The position numbers and the translations under genes were made by a program. The notes under the pieces were generated by a model, which made no database searches, was not told where the DNA came from, and was given only the letters and a program-made list of their open reading frames with translations. This document shows, one piece after another, positions 1 to 8,053 of a DNA stretch of 64,000 bases (its first letter is position 1; each line of letters opens with the position of its first letter). Source of the DNA: Pantoea septica (GTDB lineage Bacteria; Pseudomonadota; Gammaproteobacteria; Enterobacterales; Enterobacteriaceae); assembly GCF_002095575.1 (NCBI RefSeq), contig NZ_MLJJ01000007.1:62001-126000 (forward strand), in the 5' to 3' direction.

Positions 1-25
1 TCAGTACTTCATTTACTTCAGACAT
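1..25 (-). CDS. Major capsid protein, N-terminal end only
   Basis: Only the first eight codons lie in the window (start MSEVNEVL). The ATG at 23-25 follows an AAGGAT-like ribosome site and sits just downstream of the head protease gene. In HK97-type morphogenetic modules the gene after portal and protease is the major capsid protein, so the assignment rests on gene order and not on sequence homology. Confidence 0.5.
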
Positions 26-34
26 TGTTAATCC

Positions 35-883
35 TTATTTGCCGAACGCGGCCAGCGCGTTTTTAAGTTGTGCAATATTTTCAGGGTTGATTTCGTCGGT
101 AGCGCCCGGCATACCTTCAGGGGTGGCAGCAGCGCCAGGCTTGCCGCCGGTTAATGCTTTAAGAAGTTTTCGACGTTCGGAGCGCGGCGCATCGGTTTTT
201 GCCAGCATCGCGTCCAGCTTGCGCAGCGCAGCCTCGGGACTGTCGTCGCCGTCAGAAATCTCATCTGCCGTCAGCAGGCGATCCGCAAAACCTTTTTCAA
301 CCGCATCGCTGCCGCCGATATAGGTTTCAGCATTCATCATCGCGTCGATGGTGGCGGCATCCAGACCGGTACGCGCGCCATAGATATCGTTCATTGCCTT
401 ATCAAAAGGCACCATGTCGGCCGCAATCTGCTGCAGGTCGTGACGGTTGCCCATCGCATACACCCAGCAGTTATGGATCATCAGGAAAGCACCCCGACCA
501 ATCTGGACCTCATCACCGGCCATCGCGATAATCGACGCAGCGGAAGCAGCCAGGCCAAGCACCTTTACGGTGACTTTCCCGTCGTATTCACGCAGCAGGT
601 TGTAAATCGCCAGGCCTTCAAACATGTCTCCGCCAGGCGAATTGATATTCACGGTCACGTCAGCACCGCCAATTGCGCGCAGCGCGGCAGCGATACGACT
701 GGCGGTAACGCCGTCGCCGTACCAGTCAGCGCCAATAACGTCAAAGACTGAAATACTGTTGTCATCACTCTTTGCGGCTTTTATGCCGCCGTTCCAGCGC
801 TGCATGGCAGAGGACGGCAGATCGCGATTTTCACGCGCAAAAGGCCGCCCCTCCGGCGCTGCCGGAAGACTTTTTACTGTCAT
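35..883 (-). CDS. Prohead maturation protease, ClpP/S14-like
   Basis: A 282-residue protein that in HK97-type phages cleaves the delta domain of the capsid and scaffold during prohead maturation. The ClpP fold is recognisable: the NINSPGGD loop near residue 80, the nucleophile serine region LAASAAS near residues 111-117, and the catalytic histidine in LMIHN near residue 137. The C-terminal 60 residues are a low-complexity tail outside the fold. It starts 11 bp after the portal stop and is followed by the capsid gene, the standard portal-protease-capsid order. Confidence 0.93.
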   Translation of the reverse strand: MTVKSLPAAPEGRPFARENRDLPSSAMQRWNGGIKAAKSDDNSISVFDVIGADWYGDGVTASRIAAALRAIGGADVTVNINSPGGDMFEGLAIYNLLREYDGKVTVKVLGLAASAASIIAMAGDEVQIGRGAFLMIHNCWVYAMGNRHDLQQIAADMVPFDKAMNDIYGARTGLDAATIDAMMNAETYIGGSDAVEKGFADRLLTADEISDGDDSPEAALRKLDAMLAKTDAPRSERRKLLKALTGGKPGAAATPEGMPGATDEINPENIAQLKNALAAFGK

Positions 884-894
884 TGGGGTTGCTC

Positions 895-2199
895 CTACGC
901 CGCCTGTTTAAGCGGTGATTTTTCGAAAGGGATATCCGGGAAAACAGCATCGTGGACTTCGCGCAGCAGCCTAGCGTTTACGGCTTTACTGTTTTTTCGC
1001 AGGTCCTCAAGCGGGGTCAGGTTCAGCTGTACGGTATAAATATCACCACCCTCAATAGGCGGCAGGTTCTCCAGGCGGCGCACGTCATTGCGAGACATCC
1101 AGCCATTTTGCAGGGCAGTGGTGTAGTAGGCTGAGCGTCCGGCGCTGTCAGCACGCAGCAGACCTTCTACGGAGAACTCAGCAAATAGTTCTTCATCACT
1201 GTTGAGAAGGCAGCGTGAAATCTCCTGCTCGATATTCACCAGCATCGGGCGCAGCGTATTGGTCAGGAACAGAAGGTTCATGCCTTCGACGCTTGAGGCC
1301 CAGCTGCTCTGCTTGTTAACGTGACCGACCATAAATGGTGGCACGCGGAACCAGCGGCAGATTTCCTCAATGCTGAATGACCGTGACTCCAGCATCTGAG
1401 CATCTTCGGGGTTAAGGGTAATACCCTGATAGGACATATCACCCTCAAGCACCATCACCTTACCGGCGTTTTTCGAACCGACGAACCGGTTAAGGTTTTC
1501 GCGGTTTTTCTGGCGCTGCTCTTTGGTCAGCAGGTTCTTTGAGAGAAAGAAGCCTGACGTCTGAATACCGTTTTCAAAAATTTTGGCGGCTGATTCCTCA
1601 ACCGCCATCGCCGCGCCAAATACGTCACGCCCGGTGCGCATCGGCATCATTCCGCAGACGCCATCCAGACCAAACCCACGGATGTGCATCATGTTTTTAA
1701 CCGGGATAATGCGCGGCACGCCCTTCTCTGTGTATGTGTACTGTAGTTCGCCGCTGTCCAGCCGCTCCACCTTCATGCACTGAGGAAGGAGCGGCACCAG
1801 AGAGACCAACTTCTGGCCGATCATCTTTTTCTCAACGTAGGCATTACCGCGCAGGCAGATGCTGGCAACAACCATCAGCATGAATCGTGATGGCGTCATT
1901 TCGCTGTTAGGCCGGCGGCACAGCAGCTGATAAGCTGGGTGATTCAACGCCAGTTTGCGGGAGCCGTCAGCAGCCCTTTCGTATACCTTCATTGGCAGCG
2001 TTGAAACCGACTCGCTCAGCAGGCGCACACAGGCCCAGACCGAGGCCAGCGCCAGCGCTTTCTCTGCTGTCACGACCTTGCCGCTGCTGCTTGTTCCGTA
2101 CCACTCCTGCCAGAACGCGGCATCATTAAGTCCAATCGACTCACCAAGCCAGTTAACAATCGCGCTCTTAATGCGACCCGGCCGTTTTTTTTCCTTCAT
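895..2199 (-). CDS. Portal protein, HK97 family
   Basis: A 434-residue protein forming the dodecameric ring at the capsid vertex through which DNA is pumped and to which the tail attaches. The family pattern is clear: LASVWACVRLLSESVSTLP near residue 50, LLCRRPN, LRGNAYVE, and a C-terminal region that lists phage-like GGD..TV and PLEDL segments. Its ATG overlaps the terminase stop (TGATG), which implies translational coupling, and it is followed directly by the protease. Length is typical for the family. Confidence 0.95.
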   Translation of the reverse strand: MKEKKRPGRIKSAIVNWLGESIGLNDAAFWQEWYGTSSSGKVVTAEKALALASVWACVRLLSESVSTLPMKVYERAADGSRKLALNHPAYQLLCRRPNSEMTPSRFMLMVVASICLRGNAYVEKKMIGQKLVSLVPLLPQCMKVERLDSGELQYTYTEKGVPRIIPVKNMMHIRGFGLDGVCGMMPMRTGRDVFGAAMAVEESAAKIFENGIQTSGFFLSKNLLTKEQRQKNRENLNRFVGSKNAGKVMVLEGDMSYQGITLNPEDAQMLESRSFSIEEICRWFRVPPFMVGHVNKQSSWASSVEGMNLLFLTNTLRPMLVNIEQEISRCLLNSDEELFAEFSVEGLLRADSAGRSAYYTTALQNGWMSRNDVRRLENLPPIEGGDIYTVQLNLTPLEDLRKNSKAVNARLLREVHDAVFPDIPFEKSPLKQAA

Positions 2200-3944
2200 C
2201 AGATACCTACCATGATCGGATCATCAAAAAAGTCATCAGGATCGCCGCTGTCCACCAGCACCGCATCCTCTGCTGCACCAATCGCCATAGCGGAAGCCAC
2301 AACACCATCGATGCGGCCGGTACTTTTCTTTTTGGCAAATATGCGGTTGTCCTTCTGGTCAGCCTCAAGCACCGCAGAGGCGGCATTCCAGCGCAGGCAG
2401 GGATTGGGTCGGATAACCAGCACCCGGTTATTAAGATGCTCCTCAAACAGTTCGATAGAGCGCGGCATCCACAGCCCGGACTCCTGAGCCTTGTAAAAGC
2501 CCTGACCGTGCGGAACAAGGTCAACGCTCACAGACTCGCTTTCCAGCTCGGGCTCCAGATACTTAATGCGGTACTGGTCAAACGCAATGCACTTAATATC
2601 GTATCTGGCCGCCAGCTCACCGATGCGCACCGCGACAAAACCGTAGTTGACCGCCTTGCCCGGCGGCGCGTGAATGAAGCCGTTACGCAGCCAGGCATCA
2701 TAGGGAACGTGGTCAGTCTTCGCGCGCTCAAGCAGAGAATCTTTTGGCGTCCAGAATTCAACTAAAAGCTTTTTGGACTTCGGGAAGTAAAGCGCCAGCG
2801 CCGTAAGGTCGCGTGAACCGGACAGGTCCAGACCGCCATAGCACTCTTCACCCGCCAAATCTTCGGGATCAAAGTCCTGCTCGCAGTTCATCCATGTGTC
2901 GCTGTCAATCCACGGGTCGGACGCCTCCACCCACTGGCAGAAGTTAAGACGGCGCACGATGCTCTCTTTCGATGGCATGCCCCGCGCCTGCGTCACCTGC
3001 TCCCGCAGATATTTATCAGTGAATGTCTGTCCCAGCGACGGGTTAGCTTTGCCCCAGCAGGATTCGTCCTTAAACGGGTCGTCGCCCTCATCCAGAGAAC
3101 AGATGAAGCTGAAAAAGCTATCGTCCTCCAGGTCACCCGCAGCAACCTTGCGCCCGTACTCATGGTATTCATAACAGACGCTTGTTTTATCGTGACCGCT
3201 GTTGGTGATCAGGAACATCAGCGCCTGACGGCGGCCTTTTGTACCGGCGCGCATCATCTCAACAACGGCATTTGTTTTGTGCTCATGCACTTCGTCAATC
3301 AGTGCGCCATGCGGGCGCGGCCCTGACTGACCATCATCGGAGCTGATGGGCTTGAAGAAAGAGCCCGTCTGCAGGAACGCGAGGTTCCACACGTTCAGGC
3401 CGGTGCCGGATTTGGTAATGCGCTGCGCCAGCGCGGGCGACTGATCGACCATTGTTACCGCATCGCGGAACAGGATCATCGCCTGGTCTTTTTTTGTGGC
3501 CGCAGCGTACACTTCGGCGCGGGGCTCTTTATCCGCCATTAGCAGGTACAGGCCAACGCCACCCGCTAATGGTGACTTCCCTGAACCCTTGCCGGATTCG
3601 ATATAACTCATACGAAAGCGGCGCGTGCCGTCTTCCGCCTTCCAGCCGAACAGAGAACCGACGATGAAGCACTGCCACGGCAGCAGGATAAAAGGCTTTC
3701 CCTCATGCTCACCGCCGTTGAGCTTCAGAACCTGAGCGAAGAAATTAACGACGCGCGTTACAGCTTCAACATCCCAGAACAGTCCACGCTTCGGACCCTC
3801 TTCCAGATCACGGAGGTGGCGGGCGCATGCCGCGCGGATGTCTGGCCCGGCAATAACCGCGCCGCTGGTAACGTCCATTGCATACTGCGTCGCCGGGTCA
3901 ACCGAAGAACTGGTTGAGCGGGTCTTCTTCTTTTTCTCCACCAT
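2199..3944 (-). CDS. Terminase large subunit
   Basis: A 581-residue ATPase-nuclease that powers DNA packaging and cuts concatemers. The Walker A-like motif is SGKGSGKSPLAGG near residues 117-129, and the Walker B region is PHGALIDEVHEH near residue 210. The C-terminal nuclease half has GGLDLSGSRDLTA near residue 369, with the acidic residues expected of the RNase H-like fold. The start at 3944 lies 47 bp inside the small-subunit gene; it has a good AAAGGTG ribosome site, so the overlap is probably real. Confidence 0.95.
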   Translation of the reverse strand: MVEKKKKTRSTSSSVDPATQYAMDVTSGAVIAGPDIRAACARHLRDLEEGPKRGLFWDVEAVTRVVNFFAQVLKLNGGEHEGKPFILLPWQCFIVGSLFGWKAEDGTRRFRMSYIESGKGSGKSPLAGGVGLYLLMADKEPRAEVYAAATKKDQAMILFRDAVTMVDQSPALAQRITKSGTGLNVWNLAFLQTGSFFKPISSDDGQSGPRPHGALIDEVHEHKTNAVVEMMRAGTKGRRQALMFLITNSGHDKTSVCYEYHEYGRKVAAGDLEDDSFFSFICSLDEGDDPFKDESCWGKANPSLGQTFTDKYLREQVTQARGMPSKESIVRRLNFCQWVEASDPWIDSDTWMNCEQDFDPEDLAGEECYGGLDLSGSRDLTALALYFPKSKKLLVEFWTPKDSLLERAKTDHVPYDAWLRNGFIHAPPGKAVNYGFVAVRIGELAARYDIKCIAFDQYRIKYLEPELESESVSVDLVPHGQGFYKAQESGLWMPRSIELFEEHLNNRVLVIRPNPCLRWNAASAVLEADQKDNRIFAKKKSTGRIDGVVASAMAIGAAEDAVLVDSGDPDDFFDDPIMVGI

Positions 3945-4362
3945 TCACGTTCACCTTTGACCGGGCAGCCGGAGTCAGGCCGAACTCTACCAGGTAGCTT
4001 TTAAACCGCCGGTCTGCATCAGCCAGCATTGAAACAGCCGGATTGGCCTTTATCAGAAATCCACCTTCAGTCTGGACCGTGTAGGTTCTGCCCTCATCAA
4101 CAATTGTGATCCGCAGCTGAAGAATATCAGCGTAGATATCGCAGAGCCTTTCCAGCGCGAGAACGTCGGCGACGGTTAGCACGCCCATTCCATCGAGTAG
4201 AACGGTCAGTTTTCCCCACGCCACCTTCCCCCAGTCAGTGAGATGTGACGGCGGGCTCGGGATTTCTCTTGCGGGTGAAGGCTCTTTGTCGTTGAGTTTT
4301 CGCTTGCCCGGATTGCCGGTAACGACCTTAAGGTGGGTCGGTTTTGGTCGTCTACCGGCCAT
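3898..4362 (-). CDS. Terminase small subunit, P27 family
   Basis: A 154-residue DNA-recognition subunit that brings the packaging site to the large subunit. The N-terminus MAGRRPKPTHLKVVTGNPG is diagnostic of P27-type small terminases. The middle carries the ALERLCDIYADI helix, and the C-terminus has SARDR-like FGLTPAARSKV typical of the family. It is immediately followed by, and overlaps, the large subunit gene. Confidence 0.92.
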   Translation of the reverse strand: MAGRRPKPTHLKVVTGNPGKRKLNDKEPSPAREIPSPPSHLTDWGKVAWGKLTVLLDGMGVLTVADVLALERLCDIYADILQLRITIVDEGRTYTVQTEGGFLIKANPAVSMLADADRRFKSYLVEFGLTPAARSKVNVNGGEKEEDPLNQFFG

Positions 4363-4479
4363 AAAAACCTCCCAGAAAAAAACTTTTCATTTCGCGGTTG
4401 TGCATAAAAAGGGGGGCGGGCGGTCAGGAAGGCGATAGCCCTTGAACTCTTTATCCGCCCCTCCCCGTGTGTCTGAGTT

Positions 4480-4821
4480 CTATCCCCTGCGCCAGTGCGA
4501 CTGTGGGTCCAGTGGTAGGCCGTTCTCATCGCACCCAATCACGTGACCGCGCTTTTCTTCGCGCTGCTTAGTGGAGTCGTGGTGCTGCTTACAGAGGGGT
4601 TGCCAGTTTGCTTTATCCCAAAAGAGCTTTTGAGCCTTTGCTATCTCATCCTGTTTGCCGCCATTGATGGCTTCTTTCAGCCTGTGTGGTTTGATGTGGT
4701 CAACGACAGTTGCGGCTACCGCTCTGCCCTGCCGATGGCACATAACGCAGAGAGGATGTGATTTCAGAAATGAGAGCCTGGCTTTGTCCCAGCGGCTGTT
4801 ATAGATACGTGGCTCTGACAT
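4480..4821 (-). CDS. Phage HNH endonuclease
   Basis: A 113-residue HNH nuclease. The CVMCHRQGR zinc-binding pair, the VVDHIKPH core and the LCKQHHDSTK second half match the betabetaalpha-metal fold. In HK97-type cos phages such a gene next to the terminase is needed for terminal cleavage, and its position just upstream of the small subunit fits that job. The 117-bp gap between the two genes holds a G-rich tract but no recognisable cos site. Confidence 0.92.
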   Translation of the reverse strand: MSEPRIYNSRWDKARLSFLKSHPLCVMCHRQGRAVAATVVDHIKPHRLKEAINGGKQDEIAKAQKLFWDKANWQPLCKQHHDSTKQREEKRGHVIGCDENGLPLDPQSHWRRG

Positions 4822-4934
4822 CAGAGTTTCCTGCTGGCTGGGTGTGTTTATCCCTCGGCAATGGTGAGACCACCAGCCGATGATTCAGTGTCTTTATGCT
4901 GAAAATTGAACTCAGCAAGCTCAGTTTTCAGAAC

Positions 4935-4957
4935 AAAATAAAACCGCCCGTAGGCGG
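4935..4957 (-). terminator. Rho-independent terminator after the 81-residue phage gene
   Basis: On the minus strand a perfect CCGCC/GGCGG stem with a TACG loop is followed by TTTTATTTT. It lies 7 bp beyond the stop of the upstream gene and could separate the lysis genes from the packaging genes unless Q-modified polymerase reads through. Confidence 0.7.
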
Positions 4958-4963
4958 CCTGTA

Positions 4964-5209
4964 TTAATCGCTACCGCAATTACCACCGCTATCTGACGAA
5001 CTGCCAGAGTCGTAGCCGCCACTGCATGAATCAGATCTGCTTAAACTGCTGTAGTCGTTACCCACGTAAATCGGGCTGATGGGGTTAAGCGGATTCATCA
5101 GGTCGCTGCCTGCGCCAGTTGTGCCAGTCATGCGACGACGGTGTTCTTCATCACGGCGGCGGCGACTTTCCGCGCGGCGACGTAATTCTGCATCAGATAA
5201 ATAGCTCAT
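4964..5209 (-). CDS. Small Arg-rich/Ser-Gly-rich phage protein, unknown function
   Basis: An 81-residue protein. The first 30 residues are strongly basic with alternating RRR and E, like a coiled coil or nucleic-acid binder. The last 25 are Ser/Gly/Asp-rich (SGGYDSGSSSDSGG). An AGAGAG ribosome site precedes the ATG and a terminator follows. It lies between the Rz genes and HNH. I do not recognise a family. Confidence 0.6.
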   Translation of the reverse strand: MSYLSDAELRRRAESRRRRDEEHRRRMTGTTGAGSDLMNPLNPISPIYVGNDYSSLSRSDSCSGGYDSGSSSDSGGNCGSD

Positions 5210-5263
5210 AGCTTTTTCTCTCTGTAGTGCCGGGTTCGCGACGCTTCACTGCGTGGCTAACCG

Positions 5264-5503
5264 TTATCCCTTGTCGGAGGATTCAATAGGCTTCACGTGC
5301 GAGAACATGAAGCCGTCATAGGGCATCGGAAGGTTACACACCATCCAGTTAACGAGATCAAAGAACCATTCAGGCACGCCATTAGCCGCGCATACTTCAG
5401 GCTCCCCTGATTCGATATCCCTGATGTAAACCGGTACGATATTGGCGAACAGGCCAGTGTGCTCCCACTCGCTCTTTTTAACTCTGCCGAACAGTAATGC
5501 CAT
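5264..5503 (-). CDS. Small phage protein, unknown function
   Basis: A 79-residue protein read from MALLFGRVKK. This start is preferred over an ATG 15 bp upstream because GAGGT lies at the right distance and the gene then begins 2 bp after the Rz stop. It is acidic and hydrophobic, with no signal peptide or clear motif. Its position directly after Rz suggests a late gene. Confidence 0.6.
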   Translation of the reverse strand: MALLFGRVKKSEWEHTGLFANIVPVYIRDIESGEPEVCAANGVPEWFFDLVNWMVCNLPMPYDGFMFSHVKPIESSDKG

Positions 5504-5505
5504 GC

Positions 5506-5958
5506 TTACCTCAAACATTGCTCTCTGATGTACTGCTGAAGACCGGCTATTTGCTTTCCGGCGAGTTCGATTCGACTTCTGAGGATGAAATAATCCCGTT
5601 CAGCGGTGTCAGTAAGTCCGGGGCTGGCTGCATCATCCATGCCGGCGGCGCCGGTGGCGGATTGCTTCGTGCAGGTAGCGTTGAGCTGCAACCGGCGCTT
5701 GCCAGAAGCAACGTCACGCTCAAGCTGGTCGATAGTTGCTTGAGCATTGGCTAATTCCTTTGTGTATTTGGCGTCGAGCGCGGCAACATCGCGCTGGCGG
5801 ACCTGCATATCGTCAATCGTCTGCTGGCGCTCGGTAGCCAGGCTGTCAGCAGTAACGTATTTCCCGTGGTAAAGAATTGCTACCCGGCAGACCACAATGA
5901 GCGCCACCAGCAGCAGGCCGATAATTAATGTTCGCCAGCTAAAGGTCATAGGGACCAT
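5506..5958 (-). CDS. Rz: Rz i-spanin
   Basis: A 150-residue inner-membrane spanin subunit. It has one N-terminal membrane segment (residues about 8-27), then a long periplasmic helix rich in Glu, Gln, Arg and Ala. It pairs with Rz1 across the periplasm to fuse the inner and outer membranes at the end of lysis. The diagnostic feature is the complete Rz1 lipoprotein frame nested inside it. It overlaps the endolysin gene by about 20 bp. Confidence 0.92.
   Translation of the reverse strand: MVPMTFSWRTLIIGLLLVALIVVCRVAILYHGKYVTADSLATERQQTIDDMQVRQRDVAALDAKYTKELANAQATIDQLERDVASGKRRLQLNATCTKQSATGAAGMDDAASPGLTDTAERDYFILRSRIELAGKQIAGLQQYIREQCLR
5547..5747 (-). CDS. Rz1: Rz1 o-spanin lipoprotein nested in Rz
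   Basis: A 66-residue frame lying wholly within Rz in another register. It has a short signal peptide ending in the lipobox SAGC near residue 19, followed by a proline-rich mature part (PPPAPP). This is the classical embedded arrangement of lambdoid spanins. The product is an outer-membrane lipoprotein that binds the C-terminus of Rz. Confidence 0.92.
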   Translation of the reverse strand: MLKQLSTSLSVTLLLASAGCSSTLPARSNPPPAPPAWMMQPAPDLLTPLNGIISSSEVESNSPESK

Positions 5959-6442
5959 CCGCCAGGCACATTGAGCGTTCCATGTCGCGCCGGTTCATCA
6001 GCCCCCTGAATTTCATGCCTCCGGCATAGACCCAGCGACGCAGCTCTTCGCATGCTCCTTCCTGATCGCCCGCATTCAGCTTTTTAAGAAGTGTCGATTT
6101 AGAGAAAGCGCCGGAGCCTACGTTGTAGGTGAAGCTGTAGAGCGAAGCGCGTTGATATTCATTCAGCGGAACCTTAACCAGACCATCAACCGTTTGCTTT
6201 ACCGGCTTCAGGTCATTCCACAGTAGGCGATCACATTCGCGGTCGGTATACTTCTTACCTTTAATAATGTCGTTGCCTGTATGTCCATCACAGACCGTCC
6301 AGACACCAGCCACATCTTTGTAAGGCTCGTATACGCGTCCCTCTACGCCGTCTTTACCACCGATGAAGAGCGAGGCGATAAGCATTGAGCCGCCGCCCGC
6401 TGCGGCTATCAGTTTGTTACGCAGGCTGGCTGACATAGCCAT
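5939..6442 (-). CDS. SAR endolysin, glycoside hydrolase 24 (P21 R type)
   Basis: A 167-residue muramidase. The N-terminal segment IAAAGGGSMLIASLFIGG is weakly hydrophobic and Gly/Ala-rich, as expected of a signal-anchor-release domain. The GH24 catalytic Glu follows at GVEGRVYEPY, and the D and T fall in YKDVAGVWTVCDGHT. A cysteine sits beside the active site, as in P21-type enzymes that are activated by disulfide change on release. A pinholin-like gene just upstream fits this export route. Confidence 0.92.
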   Translation of the reverse strand: MAMSASLRNKLIAAAGGGSMLIASLFIGGKDGVEGRVYEPYKDVAGVWTVCDGHTGNDIIKGKKYTDRECDRLLWNDLKPVKQTVDGLVKVPLNEYQRASLYSFTYNVGSGAFSKSTLLKKLNAGDQEGACEELRRWVYAGGMKFRGLMNRRDMERSMCLADGPYDL

Positions 6443-6444
6443 AA

Positions 6445-6696
6445 TTATTCCTCTCCCAGCTTATCGGACGGGATATAGCCGCGCTGCTCCAGCGCCCTTA
6501 TCTGAGCGAGAGATACTTTGCGCTTAAAATACGCGTTGATAGCAAACGTCAGCAGGGCCAGAACAATACCGGCAATAACGCCTACCGCACTCCATTCATC
6601 CGGGCTGAGTCGCGTTAGCACGCCATTGGCTACAGCCGATCCTGCCGCGCCGTATGCCGCTCCTGATGCTAGTTTGCTCATATGGTTGATACTCAT
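6445..6696 (-). CDS. Holin, S21 pinholin-like
   Basis: An 83-residue class II holin. TM1 (about residues 9-25, LASGAAYGAAGSAVANG) is Gly/Ala-rich and SAR-like. TM2 (about 37-57) is VGVIAGIVLALLTFAINAYF. The tail is charged. The pattern and the NAYFKRK junction resemble the phage 21 pinholin. GGAGG lies five bases before the ATG at 6696, and a second Met at codon 6 gives the dual-start layout used by S21 for holin and antiholin. A broken relative occurs near 52.3 kb. Confidence 0.85.
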   Translation of the reverse strand: MSINHMSKLASGAAYGAAGSAVANGVLTRLSPDEWSAVGVIAGIVLALLTFAINAYFKRKVSLAQIRALEQRGYIPSDKLGEE

Positions 6697-6873
6697 GGTC
6701 ACCTCCGTGATTACGGTCGGTGCTGTCTGTAGTCATTAGAAAATGGCGACCCTCCCCACACAGCAACGGGGAAATATCAAAGTTTTTGGGAGGACGCCAA
6801 AAGAGGACCGGGAATTTCCGGCTAATTAGAATTCTTTCTGTCAAAGGCACCCGCAGATGCCTTTTGCACAAAG

Positions 6874-7026
6874 CTATTTGGTGGCTTTAAACAGCGGCCA
6901 GAGAAGAGCAATCACCACAAAGATGATTGCGCCATCAGCCAGGATAGACATCATTCGACTTGTGAAGTCGATGGCGACAACCAGAAACAGCAGTACAGCT
7001 ATCGCCAGCCAACGCAAATGGGCCAT
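6874..7026 (-). CDS. Small two-helix membrane protein in the lysis region
   Basis: A 50-codon gene whose ATG overlaps the TerB-like stop (TAATG). Two hydrophobic segments are visible: WLAIAVLLFLVVAI near residues 6-19 and GAIIFVVIALLWPLF near 32-46. The short loop between them holds basic residues. Tight coupling to the upstream gene supports translation. It could be an accessory or antiholin-like protein; I do not recognise a family. Confidence 0.6.
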   Translation of the reverse strand: MAHLRWLAIAVLLFLVVAIDFTSRMMSILADGAIIFVVIALLWPLFKATK

Positions 7027-7454
7027 TACAGATGGTTTTCCAATCGCAGGCCGAGAACATTGGCGATCTCTTCCAGCACCTTGCGTTCTTCCGGCTCTAC
7101 TTCGCCGTCTGCTTCAGCGATCGCTACAGCGACATCGAGCACATCTTCTGCTTCGCGCGTATCGTGCTTAACGTCTTCGATTTCACGAAGTGCTGCGCGC
7201 CGCCCGATTTTGAAGTTAGTATCGAGCTGGCCGACGATCGTGGCGCTGATGGAGTTGATTTCAGAAGTGAACGCCGCCAGAGCTGGCTGATTGCGAAGTA
7301 CCTGCTCAATCTTCGCCTTCTCAGAGGCCTCACACTCACCATCGGCATACGCCACCAGATACGCAGCATTAACTACGGCCTGCGCAAGATCGCGTTTCTC
7401 AAACTTCTTAATATCGCTGACTGCCTTACGTGCTTTTTTACCGAAACCAAACAT
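7026..7454 (-). CDS. TerB-family tellurite-resistance-like protein
   Basis: A 142-residue soluble helical protein. It has two TerB-like acidic repeats, YLVAYADGECEASEKAKIE near residue 32 and AIAEADGEVEPEERKVLE near residue 110. Such metal-binding motifs occur in the TerB/DjlA group. TerB-like genes are sometimes carried in phage late regions, where they have been linked to stress or superinfection responses. That role here is inference. Confidence 0.8.
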   Translation of the reverse strand: MFGFGKKARKAVSDIKKFEKRDLAQAVVNAAYLVAYADGECEASEKAKIEQVLRNQPALAAFTSEINSISATIVGQLDTNFKIGRRAALREIEDVKHDTREAEDVLDVAVAIAEADGEVEPEERKVLEEIANVLGLRLENHL

Positions 7455-7585
7455 AGTGACTTTCCTTTTAGCGGGTGAGCCAGCGCTCAGGAGTAGTCAG
7501 CCCACAGAGATAGTCACACTGACCATCACTCTGGCTCACCCCTGAAAGGCTCTGTGGTGTAATGCGCCGAGCGTGGCGCGGGAAT

Positions 7586-7609
7586 AAAAAAGGCCCGCCG
7601 AAGCGAGCC
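7586..7609 (-). terminator. Rho-independent terminator before the lysis region
   Basis: The minus strand reads GGCTCGC-TTCG-GCGGGCC followed by TTTTTT. It lies between Q and the TerB/holin genes, where a tR'-type terminator overridden by Q is expected. Confidence 0.7.
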
Positions 7610-7728
7610 TTTGTAAATTTGCTTTTCGATTTAATTGGTTAGCACTTTTTGCATAAAACCAAAAGTCATGACTACTACATTAGCACTGTCAATCCTTGAA
7701 AGTTGACAGAGTGAAACTTGAATTTTTA

Positions 7729-7771
7729 CCCGCTTACTGTTGCTTCCCCTTCGGTATGCGGGCTTTTTTTT
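7729..7771 (+). terminator. Possible rho-independent terminator, plus strand
   Basis: CCCGC and GCGGG arms enclose a 24-base interior and are followed by eight T. It lies between Q and the lysis genes. No plus-strand gene feeds it, so it may end a short antisense or regulatory transcript. Confidence 0.45.
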
Positions 7772-7838
7772 GGCCCCTGACGCAAATCGCGGTAACTGCC
7801 TTGCTCGTCGGCAACAGGGTTAATCTTGCTGTACTTAT

Positions 7839-7917
7839 CACAATATGAAAGGCGCTACGGGTTTGCAGTCCCGGACAGACCTTATAAGCGTCTGCGCTCA
7901 GCGCCTTTGGTATTGTG
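7839..7917. ncRNA. Cloverleaf-like structured element (candidate small RNA)
   Basis: Outer arms pair over 18 positions: CACAATA then, after a 2-base mismatch, AAAGGCGCT at 7848-7856, against AGCGCCTTT at 7900-7908 and TATTGTG at 7911-7917. Inside are two further hairpins, CGGG/CCCG (7858-7873) and CAGAC/GTCTG (7876-7894). The result is a three-arm junction about 79 nt long. It lies between the Q gene and the lysis genes, the place where lambdoid late-leader small RNAs are found. It is too short and lacks the arms to be a normal tRNA. Confidence 0.45.
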
Positions 7918-7924
7918 TGGAAAT

Positions 7925-7948
7925 AAAAAACCCCACCGGGCGGCGAGG
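7925..7948 (-). terminator. Rho-independent terminator just after Q
   Basis: On the minus strand CCTCGCC-GCCC-GGTGGGG (one G-T and one T-G pair) is followed by six T. It lies about 105 bp beyond the Q stop and is suited to ending the early right transcript. Confidence 0.6.
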
Positions 7949-8053
7949 CTTACTGATGATGGTAGTGAGCGTCGTGTATAGAAAGCCCACTATGGGAAAG
8001 ATATTAATCCATTTTACGACAAAATCAACTCTTTTATTTACTCACATGGATAA

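Noticed and set aside
39-323. Plus-strand open frames opposite the protease, portal and terminase genes
   Set aside because: They mirror GC-rich coding sequence on the other strand, lack ribosome sites and give low-complexity Ser/Arg/Pro products.
4363-4479. G-rich tract GGGGGGCGGGCGG between HNH and TerS as a cos site
   Set aside because: The location is right for a cos phage, but I see no dyad or known cos sequence and cannot confirm a cut position.
7848-7908. tRNA gene
   Set aside because: The element has only two inner hairpins, a nine-base loop without a standard anticodon arm, and no T-arm consensus.
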